DNA from: Limnoperna fortunei
Taxonomy: Eukaryota > Mollusca > Bivalvia > Mytilida > Modiolidae
Assembly (NCBI GenBank): GCA_944474755.1
Contig: OX104111.1
Span: forward strand, 114,644,545 to 114,708,544
DNA: 64,000 bases
Direction: 5' to 3'
In this document: positions 11,607 to 23,420 of the stretch, in pieces
Numbering within the stretch: position 1 is the first letter of the stretch
Layout of the letters: every line of letters starts with the position of its first letter
Position numbers and translations under genes: made by a program
The notes under the pieces: model-generated
Seen by the model: the letters and a program-made list of their open reading frames with translations, nothing else
Databases searched by the model: none
What the model was told of the DNA's origin: nothing

Positions 11607-12201
11607 CACAGTCCCTGTAAGTTAACAAAACGCACGATGCACGAACGATGTACGAACGATGAACGGACGATATAAGAACGTTGTACGCACGATGTGCGAA
11701 CGATGTACGCGCGATACAGGAAACGATATTCGATACGATATACGATGGAAACGGTGAGACGGCGTTTATCCTTTTGATAGTTCTATCGTCTATCTTATTG
11801 TATATCGTATCGTGCAACGTTTCGTTTATGGTATGGTGCATCGTCTGCTTTACCGTCAATGCATGGTTTAATGATTATTTTTGGTATAAATAGTTTATTT
11901 TTCAGTATTTTACTTCAGTATTGAAGGGATTTACTACTTTTCCTAGATACATAATAATTTAAAAGGTACTTAATTGATATCAGAGCACAATCATTTAAGT
12001 AAATTTTAGCATTCGTACATAACTCTATGCGATGAACGATAGAAGAAAAGATCCACCATACGATGCACGCTATAGAAAACGATACACGATATGCGCATGA
12101 TGTACGCACGATGTACGGACTATGTACGAACGATGTACGATAAACGAACAATGCACGATGTACGAACGATCAAATCGTTAACTTGTACGTTCCAGGGACT
12201 G
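11607..12201. mobile_element. 595-bp TIR element with subterminal ACGAACGATGT-type repeats
   Basis: The element begins CACAGTCCCTG and ends CCAGGGACTG, an inverted pair; AAGTTAAC (reading inward) is also shared near both ends. Inside each end is a cluster of a 10-11-bp word, variants of ACGATGTACGA. The left cluster is about 11630-11750 and the right cluster about 12058-12170, both in the same orientation. The middle is AT-rich with no transposase. The flanks read GTA | TACC, which is what the uninterrupted unit would show, and the homologous array at 55420 lacks the element (TTGTATACCAAC). Target-site duplication is therefore absent or ambiguous. Subterminal repeats are typical of several DNA-transposon superfamilies; the superfamily is not assigned. 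Confidence 0.8.
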
Positions 12202-12385
12202 TACCAGTTTTATGTCTTTCATGTCTTTATATCGTTCCATTATGCTCTTTTTATATCGTCAGTGTCTATAGGTTTTTATCGTTAGTGTCTACACGTTTTC
12301 TATCGTTTTGTATACGCTTGATTTCGTTCGTTTATGTCCACTTCATATTGCAATTGTATACCAGCTTTATATCATTTGTGTATAT
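12202..12385. repeat. 24-bp minisatellite, block S1c
   Basis: The array resumes after the TIR element and ends where F copy 2 begins. It aligns with about 55425-55600. Confidence 0.8.
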
Positions 12386-12990
12386 CGGCTATGTCTAGTG
12401 ATTTATTGTCCTGCGTTTGGTTTGATGCTTATATTATGAATTAGGTGTAAGGATCGTCTTGTCTTATATGAGATGTATGTTTAAAGATAACGTTGAATTC
12501 AAGAAACACATTGACATTACTTCAGGATATGCAACACGTGCGCATAACCATCATGGCGACATTAAATGTTATACATTCTGTTGAGTGTGACACATTTTTG
12601 CCACATCTTGAAGTACAACAGTTTGTATAACCCAAATTAAAAAGTATGTATTACAATACACTATCCATTACAGGGTAATTGTGTAGTTTCTAAATACAGA
12701 GCTGTTCGTTTAAATATTTGTAATGGAACAATAATGTATATTATGTTCTTTCAAATGGGTATTTAGTTAGTGGCAATACTTAATACTTAAGTTGATATTT
12801 CAAATCCATCATATCTAAGCCTCAGTCTTATTAGAGGAAAAATAAGCAAAAACTCAGACCAGGCAGGAAAAGTCAAGGAACTAATAAAAATAGGTTTTAC
12901 CTGAACATAACCCGAACCTGAAAACAAAAATCCAAAAACAGAAAGAAAGTAACCCTTACCCTTAGATTGATTTGTTATTCTGATTTTTTT
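12386..12990. repeat. F block, copy 2
   Basis: Near-identical to 9105-9770 over most of its length (for example GTGTAAGGATCGTCTTGTCT and GCGCATAACCATCATGGCGA). It lacks about 60 bp just before the minisatellite relative to copy 1. Confidence 0.85.
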
Positions 12991-12999
12991 AAAGCGTTA

Positions 13000-13900
13000 T
13001 GTAGTTTAAGTATACCTGCTTGATATCGTTCAATTATACCTGTGTTATTTCGTTCAAGTATACCCGCTTGATATCGTTCTTGTTTACCCGCTTTAAATCG
13101 TTCGTGAATATTGACTTAGTATCATCCGTGTATATTCGCTTTTTATCGTTCGTGTATACGTGGTTGATATAGTTCTATGCCCGATTTTTTATTTTCGTTT
13201 ATACCTGTTTTCCAATAGGAAGTGCATCGCCGCTTTATATACTTCTTTATACCCGCTTGATATCGTTTCATTATACCCACTTCACATCGTTCAGTATAAA
13301 GCTTTATATCCTACTGGTATATCCGATTTATATTGTTCTTGTATGCCGAATTTAGATTGCTCTTATATTCTGCTTTATATTATATTTCTATGCCAAATTT
13401 ATATTGTTCTTAAATGTCAGCACTGTTTTACATAGATATGTGTCTGCACTGATTGTATCGTTAGAGTACTTCCACTCTATATGGTTCGTTTTAACCCGCT
13501 TTATATCGTTTTTGTGTACCCGCGTCCAGTTGTTTCGTTCGTATACATCTTCTTTATATTGAGTTTGTATACCCGTTCTGCATCGTTCACATATTACCAC
13601 TGTAAATCATTTGGGTACATCCGCTTGATATCGCTCTTTTATACCCGCTTGATATCGATCTTATATACTCGCTTAATATCGTTCTTGTATTCCCAATTGG
13701 TATCATTCGTGCTTTAGAGCAGTCGTTTCTAACCGTTGCATATATTGCTTGTATAACCCTTTTATATCGTTCATTTTAACAACATTGTGTCGTGTATACA
13801 TATCCGATTGATATAGTTTGTACATTCCGTCCTGATATCGTTCCTTTTACCGTACATGGATGATTGATATTGTTCTTGTATACCAGGTTTGTATTGCATT
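13000..13900. repeat. 24-bp minisatellite, block S2
   Basis: Units have the same order as in the ends of S9 and S11. Landmarks include a TTCAGTATAAAGCTTTATAT unit near 13290 and the TTGTTCTTGAATGTCAGCA variant at 13404-13422. The empty site TCTA|ACCGTTG for the E1 insertion is at 13731. The array ends at the D block. Confidence 0.9.
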
Positions 13901-14333
13901 TATATAATTTTGCGTGTTTTTGATTGGTCTATTGGCTAAAACAACGTTCGGGTTACGACAAAACGCAACAGTACTAAAATTAAATATAATGTTTGTACGC
14001 TGCACGATTCCGCTGCATAGTAGTCAAGCGGAAACCGATATTGACCTGGTTTTTATTTTTAACCAAACAGAAAAGCTGTCTTAATAAATTCACTCGTCCA
14101 ATCAAATCGATTGTATTAAGTATTGTATTAAGTGTACACAATTCATTGACGTCAGCTATACATACATCGTGATGAAAAGTCGGTTCTGAGATATATTGAT
14201 TCATTTATACTCTTGTCCATATTTGAAACTGTAATTTCAGGATTATCAGCAAATTGATATCAAAATGCAGCATTAAATTAAAATATTAAGGGTAACTAGA
14301 ATTACAAAAAGTAAGCAGGTGCTCCAGTAAAAA
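13901..14333. repeat. D block, copy 1
   Basis: Matches 57096-57530 and 63201-63660. All three follow a minisatellite array. The minus strand has a 74-codon frame (13980-14204) that aligns with a 76-codon frame in copy 2; the length changes between them are multiples of three. The substitutions I counted (about 7 replacement, 3 silent) do not indicate protein constraint, and copy 3 is frameshifted. I do not call it a gene. Confidence 0.85.
14147..14154. promoter_or_regulatory. CRE-like palindrome TGACGTCA in D block
   Basis: A perfect TGACGTCA, the CREB/ATF consensus, is present here and in the other D copies at 57322-57329 and 63439-63446. Conservation may only reflect recent duplication, and no transcription unit is visible nearby. 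Confidence 0.3.
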
Positions 14334-16574
14334 AGGTATTGTTTCAATTTAATTTGAATTCTTTAATTGCTTCTGACTTAAATAAAAAGTCATGGGAGCA
14401 TAGTAATCTATGTAACTACAATGTACTACACTTAACCCTTTCTGGGCTTCAAAGTATTCTATTTTACAAAGCCGCAAAAGGTTATTTTTAGATGTAAAAA
14501 ACCCTACTTTTTTAAGGTTAAGAAGAATGAGTACTTTGAAAAATTGTTACAATGAACAGCATGGAAGGACCCCTTACGGTACTTGATACGCCATAGCGGG
14601 ATAAAAGTATTGACTTAATAGAATATGGATTCATATACATATGTTTATCCTGTATGAGTTTATTTTGCTTGCCAAAAGCCACACTTTACATATTTGATTG
14701 CGTACGTATGATTAAAGTTGTTAGAACGGCAACAAATAAGGGTGCTGGCTCTTTAAAATGAAACCTTACAAAACAGTACAACTCTAAGATACTGCTGTCA
14801 ACAACAAGATTATCAAGTCGGACTTCAGCAAGGTGTGATCGGGTCTATTTTAACAAGGATTGAAATTGCGTATGCCGATGGTCAGGTTTTCTCAGCAGAT
14901 TTATTAAAACAGTATTAAGCTGTAGAAGTCATGGTATCTATGTACTGAACATATCGTGTAAATTCATTCAAAGAGTGCAAAATTAAAACTAACAAACTGA
15001 TAATTTAACAGGAGGCAAATAGGTTTTCTACAATTATCTTGCATTTTAGAAATTTAAAGTGTTTTTGAATGCTTTTATTTGCATACAATAACCTTCAATG
15101 TGAAACCAATGTTCCTATATTACTGACTAAAAACATATAATCATTTACAATCACCATACAAACCATACTATGTTACAAGGACATTTACAGTAGGTGTGTG
15201 ACCGTTTGAATAACTTACATAGAAACACATGAGCATTGTAAATCTTGGTTTTAGAAAAAATAAAATATTTTATTTTTTTATGTCAGTAATTGATTAGCAA
15301 CTTTTTCCAGTTTTACCAATTCAGAAGAAGGAATAACTAAACACCAGAGAACAAGTTTCATGACAACGCTATAATCACACTAAAGAGGTTGATAGATATC
15401 ATTTTGCTTACAACATGAGGTCGTGATGACACAATATTACGAATGTACTTGTAATATGATTTATATAATTTCTGAATTCCATTCGTAAATATAAAGATGA
15501 GACAATGAATGAGACTAATTGTATGTTAATTTGTCAACAAAAGAGGCAAGTAATTTTCCACAATGTATGTTAAAGTATTGCAATGTTAAGATAATGTATA
15601 CGACTTGTGAGCAGCGTCTGAAATGTGTAAATTTACGTGAAGCAGTCTATCACAGCTACAGTTGATAAATGTGTTTATAATTTACTAAACAGTAAAATAT
15701 ACAGTGTGTTATTAAAAAGATTCAAAGTGTGTTTAATGGCTTACGGATTCTAATATTACATAATACACACGTGTAAAGTATCTACAATCAAGATAAGAAA
15801 AAACATCAAGGTCAAGACCACGAGAGACATTATGTTAGACCTCAAGTAAATATGCACAAATGGTTAAAAATTGGGATATTGAGTTTCATTGTTTGACGAT
15901 GAAGTTTTGTTATTCATGTCATTTTGTCTTTAATTTTATTGTAATTTTTCATATTTAATTTGTTTTACCAGAGGATGTTTGCGCTACTGATGCGTAGAAC
16001 AGATTCTACTACTGTTGTCCATATCGCACCAATTAAAGTTTTTCTTTGCTATTTTTATCTTGTCTTGTTTACTAACAAATTTTAATGATAGTGTATTGAA
16101 TCTAGTTAACATTGATGAATTCTGCATAGTTGTATTTGAATATGCAAGTAAAAGGTACGACGCCTTGTAACATAATGTAATTCCACGACAGTATCATATC
16201 AGCAAAAATACATACAAGATAATACTACTTTAAATTACAAAGAGAGAATAATGTTATATAATCATTAACTATAATCTTGCGCTGAATTTACTACTCTAAT
16301 ATAATATGAGTTTCATACGAAAGTCATAGCACGCAAAGGAAGCTCCACAATGCGACAGTAAGACCAGTGAATCTTTGTTAAATAAATGTAGAGTGAAGCA
16401 CTCCTTGCCAAAAAATAGACTCGAACTGAGACAACTAAAGTTGAAAACAACAGTTTTGTTTATCTAGGTTTATATAAAAAGCGTTCTTCTCCTCCTATAT
16501 TTCTAGGAAAATAAAAACAAAGTCGGCATTGATTTTGACCTTTTGCTATTTATTATGAACGATTTTTTCCATCA

Positions 16575-16640
16575 TTCTACCAGCTATATATTGGCGTCCA
16601 GTTTTTATTGAGAAGTACCCAGAGAAAATAACGTCATTAA
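16575..16640 (-). mobile_element. Ancient SINE relic in A1
   Basis: CAGCTATATATTGGCGTCCA and TTTTTATTGAGAAGTACCCA match the SINE core of 26.2 kb on the same strand. Corresponding relics sit at 22185-22250 (A2) and 39255-39310 (A1'), so the SINE entered before the A blocks duplicated. Confidence 0.6.
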
Positions 16641-17246
16641 CAATACTTAAATTATATTGTGTATGATGCTAGTACATGCAATGCTTGCTTTTTTAGGTTA
16701 ATGCAATAAGAAGAAAAGGATAAATAATTTCAAAATAGTAATTTTCACGACAGCTTTACGAATACTGTGGATCCTTTCGATAGCACTAACTAGCGACTGT
16801 GATACGATTAAACGTATAATGATAGTATCGTTCTTAAGTGCATTTGTTATAGCTTTGATTCGTATAATATACATATTAGATGTGGAAAAATGTGTGAACC
16901 GGATTAAATGGATTTATATAAACACATTCACTAAGGTTTTTTTAATAAATGTAGAAGGTATGTATGTTTTTTAGTTGTAGTTGCATGAATTATTTGAAAT
17001 CTAATTTTTAAGTGAAATTCTCAAAAGGTACATTGATGGGTCTGTTTATCGTGTTTTCACGTCATTTCAGCATGTTATTTCTATCATGTCATTACGGGTG
17101 ACGTACAGAAATTTAGCATGCACCTTCAGGCAAAACGATGCATGTAATATCAGAAGATGCACTTCATATTACCGTTAATCTGCGATGTAGGCTAGATTTG
17201 AACAGATTGTATAACATGTTGAATAAAAAAGCCTCCTAAATACGAA

Positions 17247-17320
17247 AAATATCGATAAAAAAACCGACCGAACAACAAGAGACGAAAGTCAATGGCCAAT
17301 TACAAATCCGGATATTTTAT
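17247..17320 (-). mobile_element. E1 fragment, ~70 bp, in A1
   Basis: AAACCGACCGAACAACAAGA followed by TTACAAATCCGGATAT. The same fragment with the same boundaries is found at 22797-22865, 31031-31097, 39945-40010 and 44797-44862, so it belongs to the ancestral A block. Confidence 0.75.
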
Positions 17321-18109
17321 ATTAACTTTTGAATAACTGAACAACTTTTAAACAAAATAGAATCTCGCATGCTCTTAAAACATTACTTCTATGACAAATA
17401 AGCTGAAACGGGATAATTCGAGAAGCAAAAAAATATACAATATATGAGGAAATAACAGTAATAGTGTATAGAAAATTTTGTTTTATGAATTATGGTATGT
17501 TCTTTCTGTAGGTTTAGCAAATAATCAATTATTAAATGAAACGTTATATAAATACTGAACGAAACCTTTTGTAAACCATATCGGATAATTTTGCAATTTG
17601 AAAGAATAAAATACAGCATTTGTCGAAGCAATAAATGATCTGTGAAGTTGCATTAGGCTAAAATAAATTTGTGTATGAATGTCGACATGGATGTCTCAAC
17701 GGTATAAGCAGATGACAGAAATCCACATGAAAAATTGTACACCAATAATAAATAATATACGGTATTCAACACGGTATTCAACACCAACGCTTAGCGACAC
17801 TCAATTAATACTTCTCAATTCTATTTATAAATGTATATTTGCCTGTTTTTTTTGCTTATCGTGAAACAGGAAAAATGCATATGATATGTTTGTAAAAAAT
17901 GGCCGAGAAGTTGAAATATACCTACTAACTTACATTATGACAGAGTTAGACTTTTGGGGAGAAATCCCGAATATAGGTATGTATCCTCTCTCTTTTTCAC
18001 ACGTTAAGCTTGGATCAATTTCAGCCTGTCAATTAAATGTCTTATCCATGAAGTTTTACATGACTATTTCAGTTTTGTTTTTATACTTTAATCCGATGAC
18101 TTAAACCGC

Positions 18110-19060
18110 TTTGAGTCTTGATACTTTCTTTATTCGTATGTGTATACCAGCTCTATATTATTTGTGTATACCCGCTTTGTATCGTTTTTTAATATCCGAT
18201 TTGTATCGTCGCTTTACGTTCGCTTTCTTACTTTCTGTCAAAATGCCTGATATCGTACGTGTATATCCGATTTCACTCAGCTTGATATCGTTTCCGTATA
18301 CAGGCTAAATATCCGTGTATACTGGCTTTATATTGTTCGTGTTTGCCTCTTTATATTGTCAGATTCTACACTTTTTATATCGTTCGTGTATATTTATTCA
18401 CTATTGTTGCTTTATACCCATTTTATATCATTCGGAACAATCCGCTAAAATAGTTTTTGACTACACGCTTTGTATCGTTCGTATGTAACTGCTGATATCG
18501 ATCTTGTTTACCTACTTTATTTCGTTCACGTATTCCCATTGTATATTGTCACTGTATACCCGCGTTATATCGATCTTGTATACCAACTTTATATAGCTGA
18601 CACATAACTGCATTATATCGTTTGTATTTTACAGATGTATATCGTTTGCCAATACCGGCTTAATATCGTTCGGATATACCTCATATATAGCGTTCTTGTT
18701 TAACTGCTGTATTTAAATTTTGTATGACCGCTTGATATCGTTCATATATTCTGGCGTTATATATTTCTAAAACACCCGCTTTATATAGTTCTTGTATACC
18801 CACTCTATAAGGTTTTTGTGTGTCCGTTTTTTATCGTTCATGTATACCACAGTGATATCGTTCTTATATGCCCGCTTTCTTACTTATTGTTCCTTTATAA
18901 CCGCTTTATACTGATCCAGTGTAAAGCGGGTATATGCTACGCTACTTGTATACCCTATTTATATTGTTCTTTTATAGCCACTATATATTTTTCGTTTATG
19001 TCCAATGTATGTTGCTTTTTGTGTATTAGCTTTTCTACCGTTGTGTCGTAAAACGGTTGT
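18110..19060. repeat. 24-bp minisatellite, block S3
   Basis: Follows A1 directly. Unit by unit it matches S7 (40821-41765), including oddities such as AGTGTAAAGCGGGTATATGC near 18920. Its first units also align with those of S4 and S8 (GATGACTTAAAC at the start). The open frames within it are repeat-driven. Confidence 0.9.
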
Positions 19061-19735
19061 ACACCATATCATTTCAATATTTGACAGTATTAAGTAACCA
19101 CAGATGTGAAAGTAACATGGAAGAGTCTAAATGTCCCTAACCCTCTGTTTATAATCTGTCCAGAATATTGTAATAATACTGCAACTTCTAGATATGTTGA
19201 TTTTATCTGAAAAGTATTTTATTCTAAAGGCGGCTTGAAACTGATAGCTATAATTATAATGGTCTTAAACTGCTTCATATGCCTTATGCTATCTTTAGAA
19301 TACCTCTGTTGTTCTGGTTTTGTCTTATATATCTATTTTGTACCACTTGAGCAAAAGATGGATGAGAACCTAAGTAAACAATTTGGACAAGAAATTATTT
19401 GAATGTAGATCAATACTGTTAGATTTGTTCTATAATACTTATCTCAGGGCATTTACTGAAATATTATAAAAAACTGAACAACATGCTTGCCACTGGACAA
19501 ATTAAATCAATCAATACATAAACGTTTTTAAATAGAAATAGAAAGTAGAAGAATTTTTTATGAGGAAAAGGCAAACAAAAAGATATATTTATCAGCAAGT
19601 CGTTAAGAAGTCTTGTTGCCAGTTTTAGTGTTTTTATGTTAAATTTGTGCAGTGATGCACTTATTCATTTGCTAACATACGTTTCTTCTTCAATGTTTTT
19701 TTAGAAAGGCATTACTATCGTTTCATATTGTTCCA
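19061..19735. repeat. C-tail segment, copy 1
   Basis: Matches 41766-42410 closely. It also resembles the ends of the C blocks near 36700-37340 and 61680-62160 (TATCTCAGGGCATTTAC, ACACTTATTCATTTG). It links the minisatellite to the A2 block. No coding signal. Confidence 0.75.
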
Positions 19736-20948
19736 ATCTAATTAGAATTATTGAATAGTTTCTGACTTCCATAAAAAGTCATGGGAGGATAGTAAACTAT
19801 ATAAGCACAATGTACGTAAAAGATTACACTTAACCCTTTCTGGTGTTAAAAGTGTTTATGATATTTTACAATCCTTAAAAGGTATTTTTTAGATGTGAAA
19901 AAACACCGCTTTAAGGTTAATATGAATGTGTAAATTTGAAATTTTTTTACAATAAACAGTAAGTATTTCTTACGGTACTTGATACGCTATAGCATTACAA
20001 AAGTATAGGCTGCATAGAATATGGATAAATCTACATATGTTTATTCTGAGTGAATTTATTTGGCTTGCCAAAAGCAACTCTCTACTTAATAAGTATTATA
20101 TATTTGAGTGCGTACGTATGATTAAATTCGTGACGCGAATATACTGCTGTCAACAGTGGAGATTATCGAGTCGGAATTCGCCAAGGTGTGATCGGCTCTG
20201 TTTAATATATAATAAGAATTGACATTTTTCATTCCATTCTCAGCAGATTTATTGCTACACCATTAATCTTCAGAATTCATAGTATCTCTGTACTGAAAAC
20301 ATCATTTAAATTCATTGAAAGAACACAAACTAAAAACAAACATATTGATAATTTAACAGGAGGCAAGAAGTTGTTCTCTTACTACCATGTATTTTGGAAA
20401 TTTAAAGTTTATTCAATGTAAAACCAATGTTTCTGTATTACTGAACAATACCATATTAGCCTTTACAATCACCAGACAAAGCATACTATGGTACAAGGCC
20501 CATTTACAGTAGGTATGTGATCATTTAAATAATTTACATAGAATAACACGAGCATTGTAATTCTCGTTAAATTTGTTGTTTTAGAAATACAAAATATTTT
20601 CTTTGTTTGATGTCAGTAATTTATTTAGCAATGTTTTTCCAGTTTTACCAATTCAGAAGAAGGAATAACTAAATTCCTGCAGAGAACAAGTTTCATGACA
20701 ACGTTATAATAACAATCGTGAGGTTGGTAGGTATCATTTTTGCTTAAATATGTCGTGAGTACATACTATCATCAGTGTACTTGTAATATTGATCTGTATA
20801 ATTGAATTCGTAAATACAAAGGTGAGAAAATGAATGACAATATTTGTATATTAATTTGGCAACAAAGGAGGCGAATGATTTTCCACGATGTATGTTAAAG
20901 TATTACACTGTTAAGATAATTTATACGACTTGCATGAAGCTTTAGAAA

Positions 20949-21139
20949 AATAGCAAAGAAAACCGACCGAACAACAAGAGCTAAACGTCAAGGGAAAGTT
21001 ACAAATCCGGATATAGACAAAACGAAACACAAAAACCAAAAACAGAAAAAACAGAAAGAGAGTAACCCGAACCCAATAAAAACCATGGGTGCACTCATGT
21101 GCTCAGGACGAGTAAGCAGAGCCTGCCTCTAATTAGAAA
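20949..21139 (-). mobile_element. E1 insertion with 7-bp duplication, absent from A2'
   Basis: About 184 bp of E1, from AATAGCAAAGAAAACCGACC to GCCTGCCTCTAA, is flanked by TTAGAAA at 20942-20948 and again at 21133-21139. At the matching site in A2' (about 43615) the sequence reads GCTTTAGAAATGTG with a single TTAGAAA. This is a filled site and empty site pair. It sits in the opposite orientation to the larger E1 copy 340 bp downstream. Confidence 0.9.
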
Positions 21140-21477
21140 TGTGTAAATTGTGTAACAATCTATCACTGCTACAATTAATAAAGACTTTTGTAATTTATTA
21201 AACAGTAAAATGTACAGGGTGTGTTATTGAAAAAAGATTCAAAGTTTGCACAATGGTTTACAGATTCTAATATTACATAACAGACATACATAAAGTACAG
21301 CCAAGAGAAGTAAACAGCATCAAGGGCATTAGTCTAGACTAAATATGCACAAACAATTGTCAATTTGATGCGTAGAACTGATTGCACTACTGTTGTCTAA
21401 TCGCACCAATTAAAATTTGTCCTTGCTTGTTTAGTTTACTTGCAAAATAGTCAATGGAATGTAGTTAGCGTATTGTG

Positions 21478-21945
21478 TTTACATTTCACAACGTATACGT
21501 TATTCAGATCCTGCGATCGATATTCCGATTTTCTAGACCAATCACTGCTGTTGACTGCTAAAGTATGCAGCAAATGTTTGTTGCACCTAGGATGATGTTA
21601 TCTCTCCAGATCTCCAGAAGGTCTATGGTCGGAACCACGACTTAATTGATCAGTGTCTTAAATACGATCTGACATTTTCGCTGAATCATAGGTAGTGTTT
21701 CCTATTCCCGGATTTGACTTTTTCCTAGACAAGACAATGAGTAACTCGACGGGTGTCCAAGTAGAGGCAGGCACTGCTTACTCGTCCGAAGCACCTGAGT
21801 GTACCAATGGTTTTTATTGGGTTCGGGTTGCTCTGTGTTTTCGTTTTTTTGGTTTTTGTATGGTGTTTTTCTGTATCCTGATTTGTATCTGTTCCTTGGC
21901 TTCTGGCTAATTTTGTTCGGTCAGTTTTATTTGCTATATTTTATA
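21478..21945 (+). mobile_element. E1 dispersed element, most complete copy
   Basis: It interrupts the A-block sequence, which resumes at ATAATCATTAACTATAATCT. It contains CACCTAGGATGATGTTATCT, CATAGGTAGTGTTTCCTATT and GAGTAACTCGACGGGTGTCC, and ends with TTGTTCGGTCAGTTTTATTT. A 71-codon frame (21695-21910) encodes STGVQVEAGTAYSS and then a hydrophobic stretch. Similar tails occur in other E1 copies, which suggests the decayed 3' end of an element gene. I recall related peptides from bivalve repeats but cannot confirm it here. The element class is unknown. Confidence 0.75.
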
Positions 21946-22184
21946 AAAATATATAATCATTAACTATAATCTTGCGCTGCATTTACTACTCTAATATGTG
22001 TTTCATAAGAAACCAAAGGAAGCCCAAATATTCGGAACCGAAACCTCCACTCCTTGTTAAATAAATGTTGAGTCAAGCACTCCTTGATAAGAGATAGATA
22101 CGAACTGAGAACACTAAAGTTGACAACAACAGTTTTATTTATTTAGGTTTATATAAAAAAAATTCTTCGCCTTCTAGTTTTCAT

Positions 22185-22250
22185 ATTCTTCAGCTATATC
22201 ACGGCGCCCAGTCTTGATTGTAGGAGTACCTGAAGAAAACAACGTCATTA
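22185..22250 (-). mobile_element. Ancient SINE relic in A2
   Basis: TTCAGCTATATCACGGCGCC and GGAGTACCTGAAGAAAA correspond to the relics in A1 and A1'. The matching stretch of A2' is deleted. Confidence 0.55.
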
Positions 22251-22796
22251 ATAATACTTTATATCATGTATGTTGCAATCGAGTAGTTAATAAAATGATT
22301 GCTTTTTTAGATTAAAGCAAACAGAAGATTTGAAATTGTGAATCGATTCGACAGCACCAACTAGCGACTGTGATACGATTAAACGTATAAGGATAAGTGA
22401 TTTTTTGGCGGCTTTAATTTGTATATACATTCGATGTGGAAAAAATGTTTGGAGAGGATTACCTGATTTTTTTTACTCAAATTCACTGAGTTTCCCTTGA
22501 TGGAGGTAGAAGGTATGTATGTTTATAAGTTGTATTTGCATGAATTATTTGAAATCTTATTATTAAAGTGAAATCTAACAAATCTACATTGATGGGAATG
22601 TTTATCATGTCTATTTATCATGTCGGCATGCGATTTCTATCATATCATTACTGTTGAGGTAAATAAATTTAGCATGCGCCTTCTGTCAATACAAAGCATG
22701 TAATATATTGACGGTAGACACATTCCATATAACTGTTCATCTTCGATGTAGGCCAGTTTTGAACTGATTGTATAGGTTGTGGAATAGAAAACACGC

Positions 22797-22865
22797 CAAA
22801 ATAGCAAAAAAACCCGACTGAACAACAAGAGCCAAAAGTCAATGGACAATTACAAATCCGGATAT
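22797..22865 (-). mobile_element. E1 fragment, ~70 bp, in A2
   Basis: Same fragment and same borders as in A1 (17247-17320). It is ancestral to the block duplication. Confidence 0.7.
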
Positions 22866-23420
22866 ATTATATAACGCGGATATGTTATATAACTGTTGAA
22901 AAACTAAACAAATGAAAACAAAATAGAATCTCGCATGCTCGTACACATTACTTCTATGACGAATCATCTCAAACGGGACAAGTCGAGAAGCGAAACAAAA
23001 ATTAATACCAGGAAAGGGTGTTAAGAAAATTTCGTTTTATAAATTCTGAAATGTGCTTTCTGTAGGCTTAGCAAATAATCAATGACAAAAATCAAACAAT
23101 CTATGATTAAAAAATACCTTTTGTAAAACATAGCGGATAATTTTACAATTTTAACCCTATAAACTCATCTTAAGAATAAAGTACTGTGAGCCTGCATTTG
23201 TCGGAGCACTAAATGTTCGCTGAAGTCGTATTTGGGCCAACAAGTCCAAATAAATTTGTTTCTGAATTTCGACATGAACGGTATTTGCAACACCACACGA
23301 CAGAAATGTACCTGAACAATTTGAGAAATTTAGCAAATTGTACAGCAATAACAAATAATGAACGATATTCGACACCAACGCATAGAGATACCTCATTTAA
23401 AATTGTGTTATACTACTGTT

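Larger units (their letters stand above)
14334..18105. repeat. A1 block, copy 1
   Basis: About 3.7 kb of AT-rich DNA that recurs at 37345-40820 (A1', close match) and, more diverged, at 19736-23420 (A2) and 42411-45420 (A2'). Shared words include CACTTAACCCTTTCT, TACTTGATACGC and AATTCAGAAGAAGGAATAAC. It holds a SINE relic (16575-16640) and an E1 fragment (17247-17320). No gene was recognised. About 245 bp near 15780-16025 is missing from A1'. Confidence 0.85.
19736..23420. repeat. A2 block, copy 1
   Basis: A diverged paralogue of A1, with A2' (42411-45420) as its closest copy. It carries two E1 insertions (20949-21139 and 21478-21945), a SINE relic (22185-22250) and the ~70-bp E1 fragment (22797-22865). 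Short open frames near its end (23157-23422) are not kept between copies. Confidence 0.85.

Noticed and set aside
21695..21910. 71-codon frame as a host gene
   Set aside because: It lies inside the dispersed E1 element and its tail recurs in other E1 copies, so it is element-derived.
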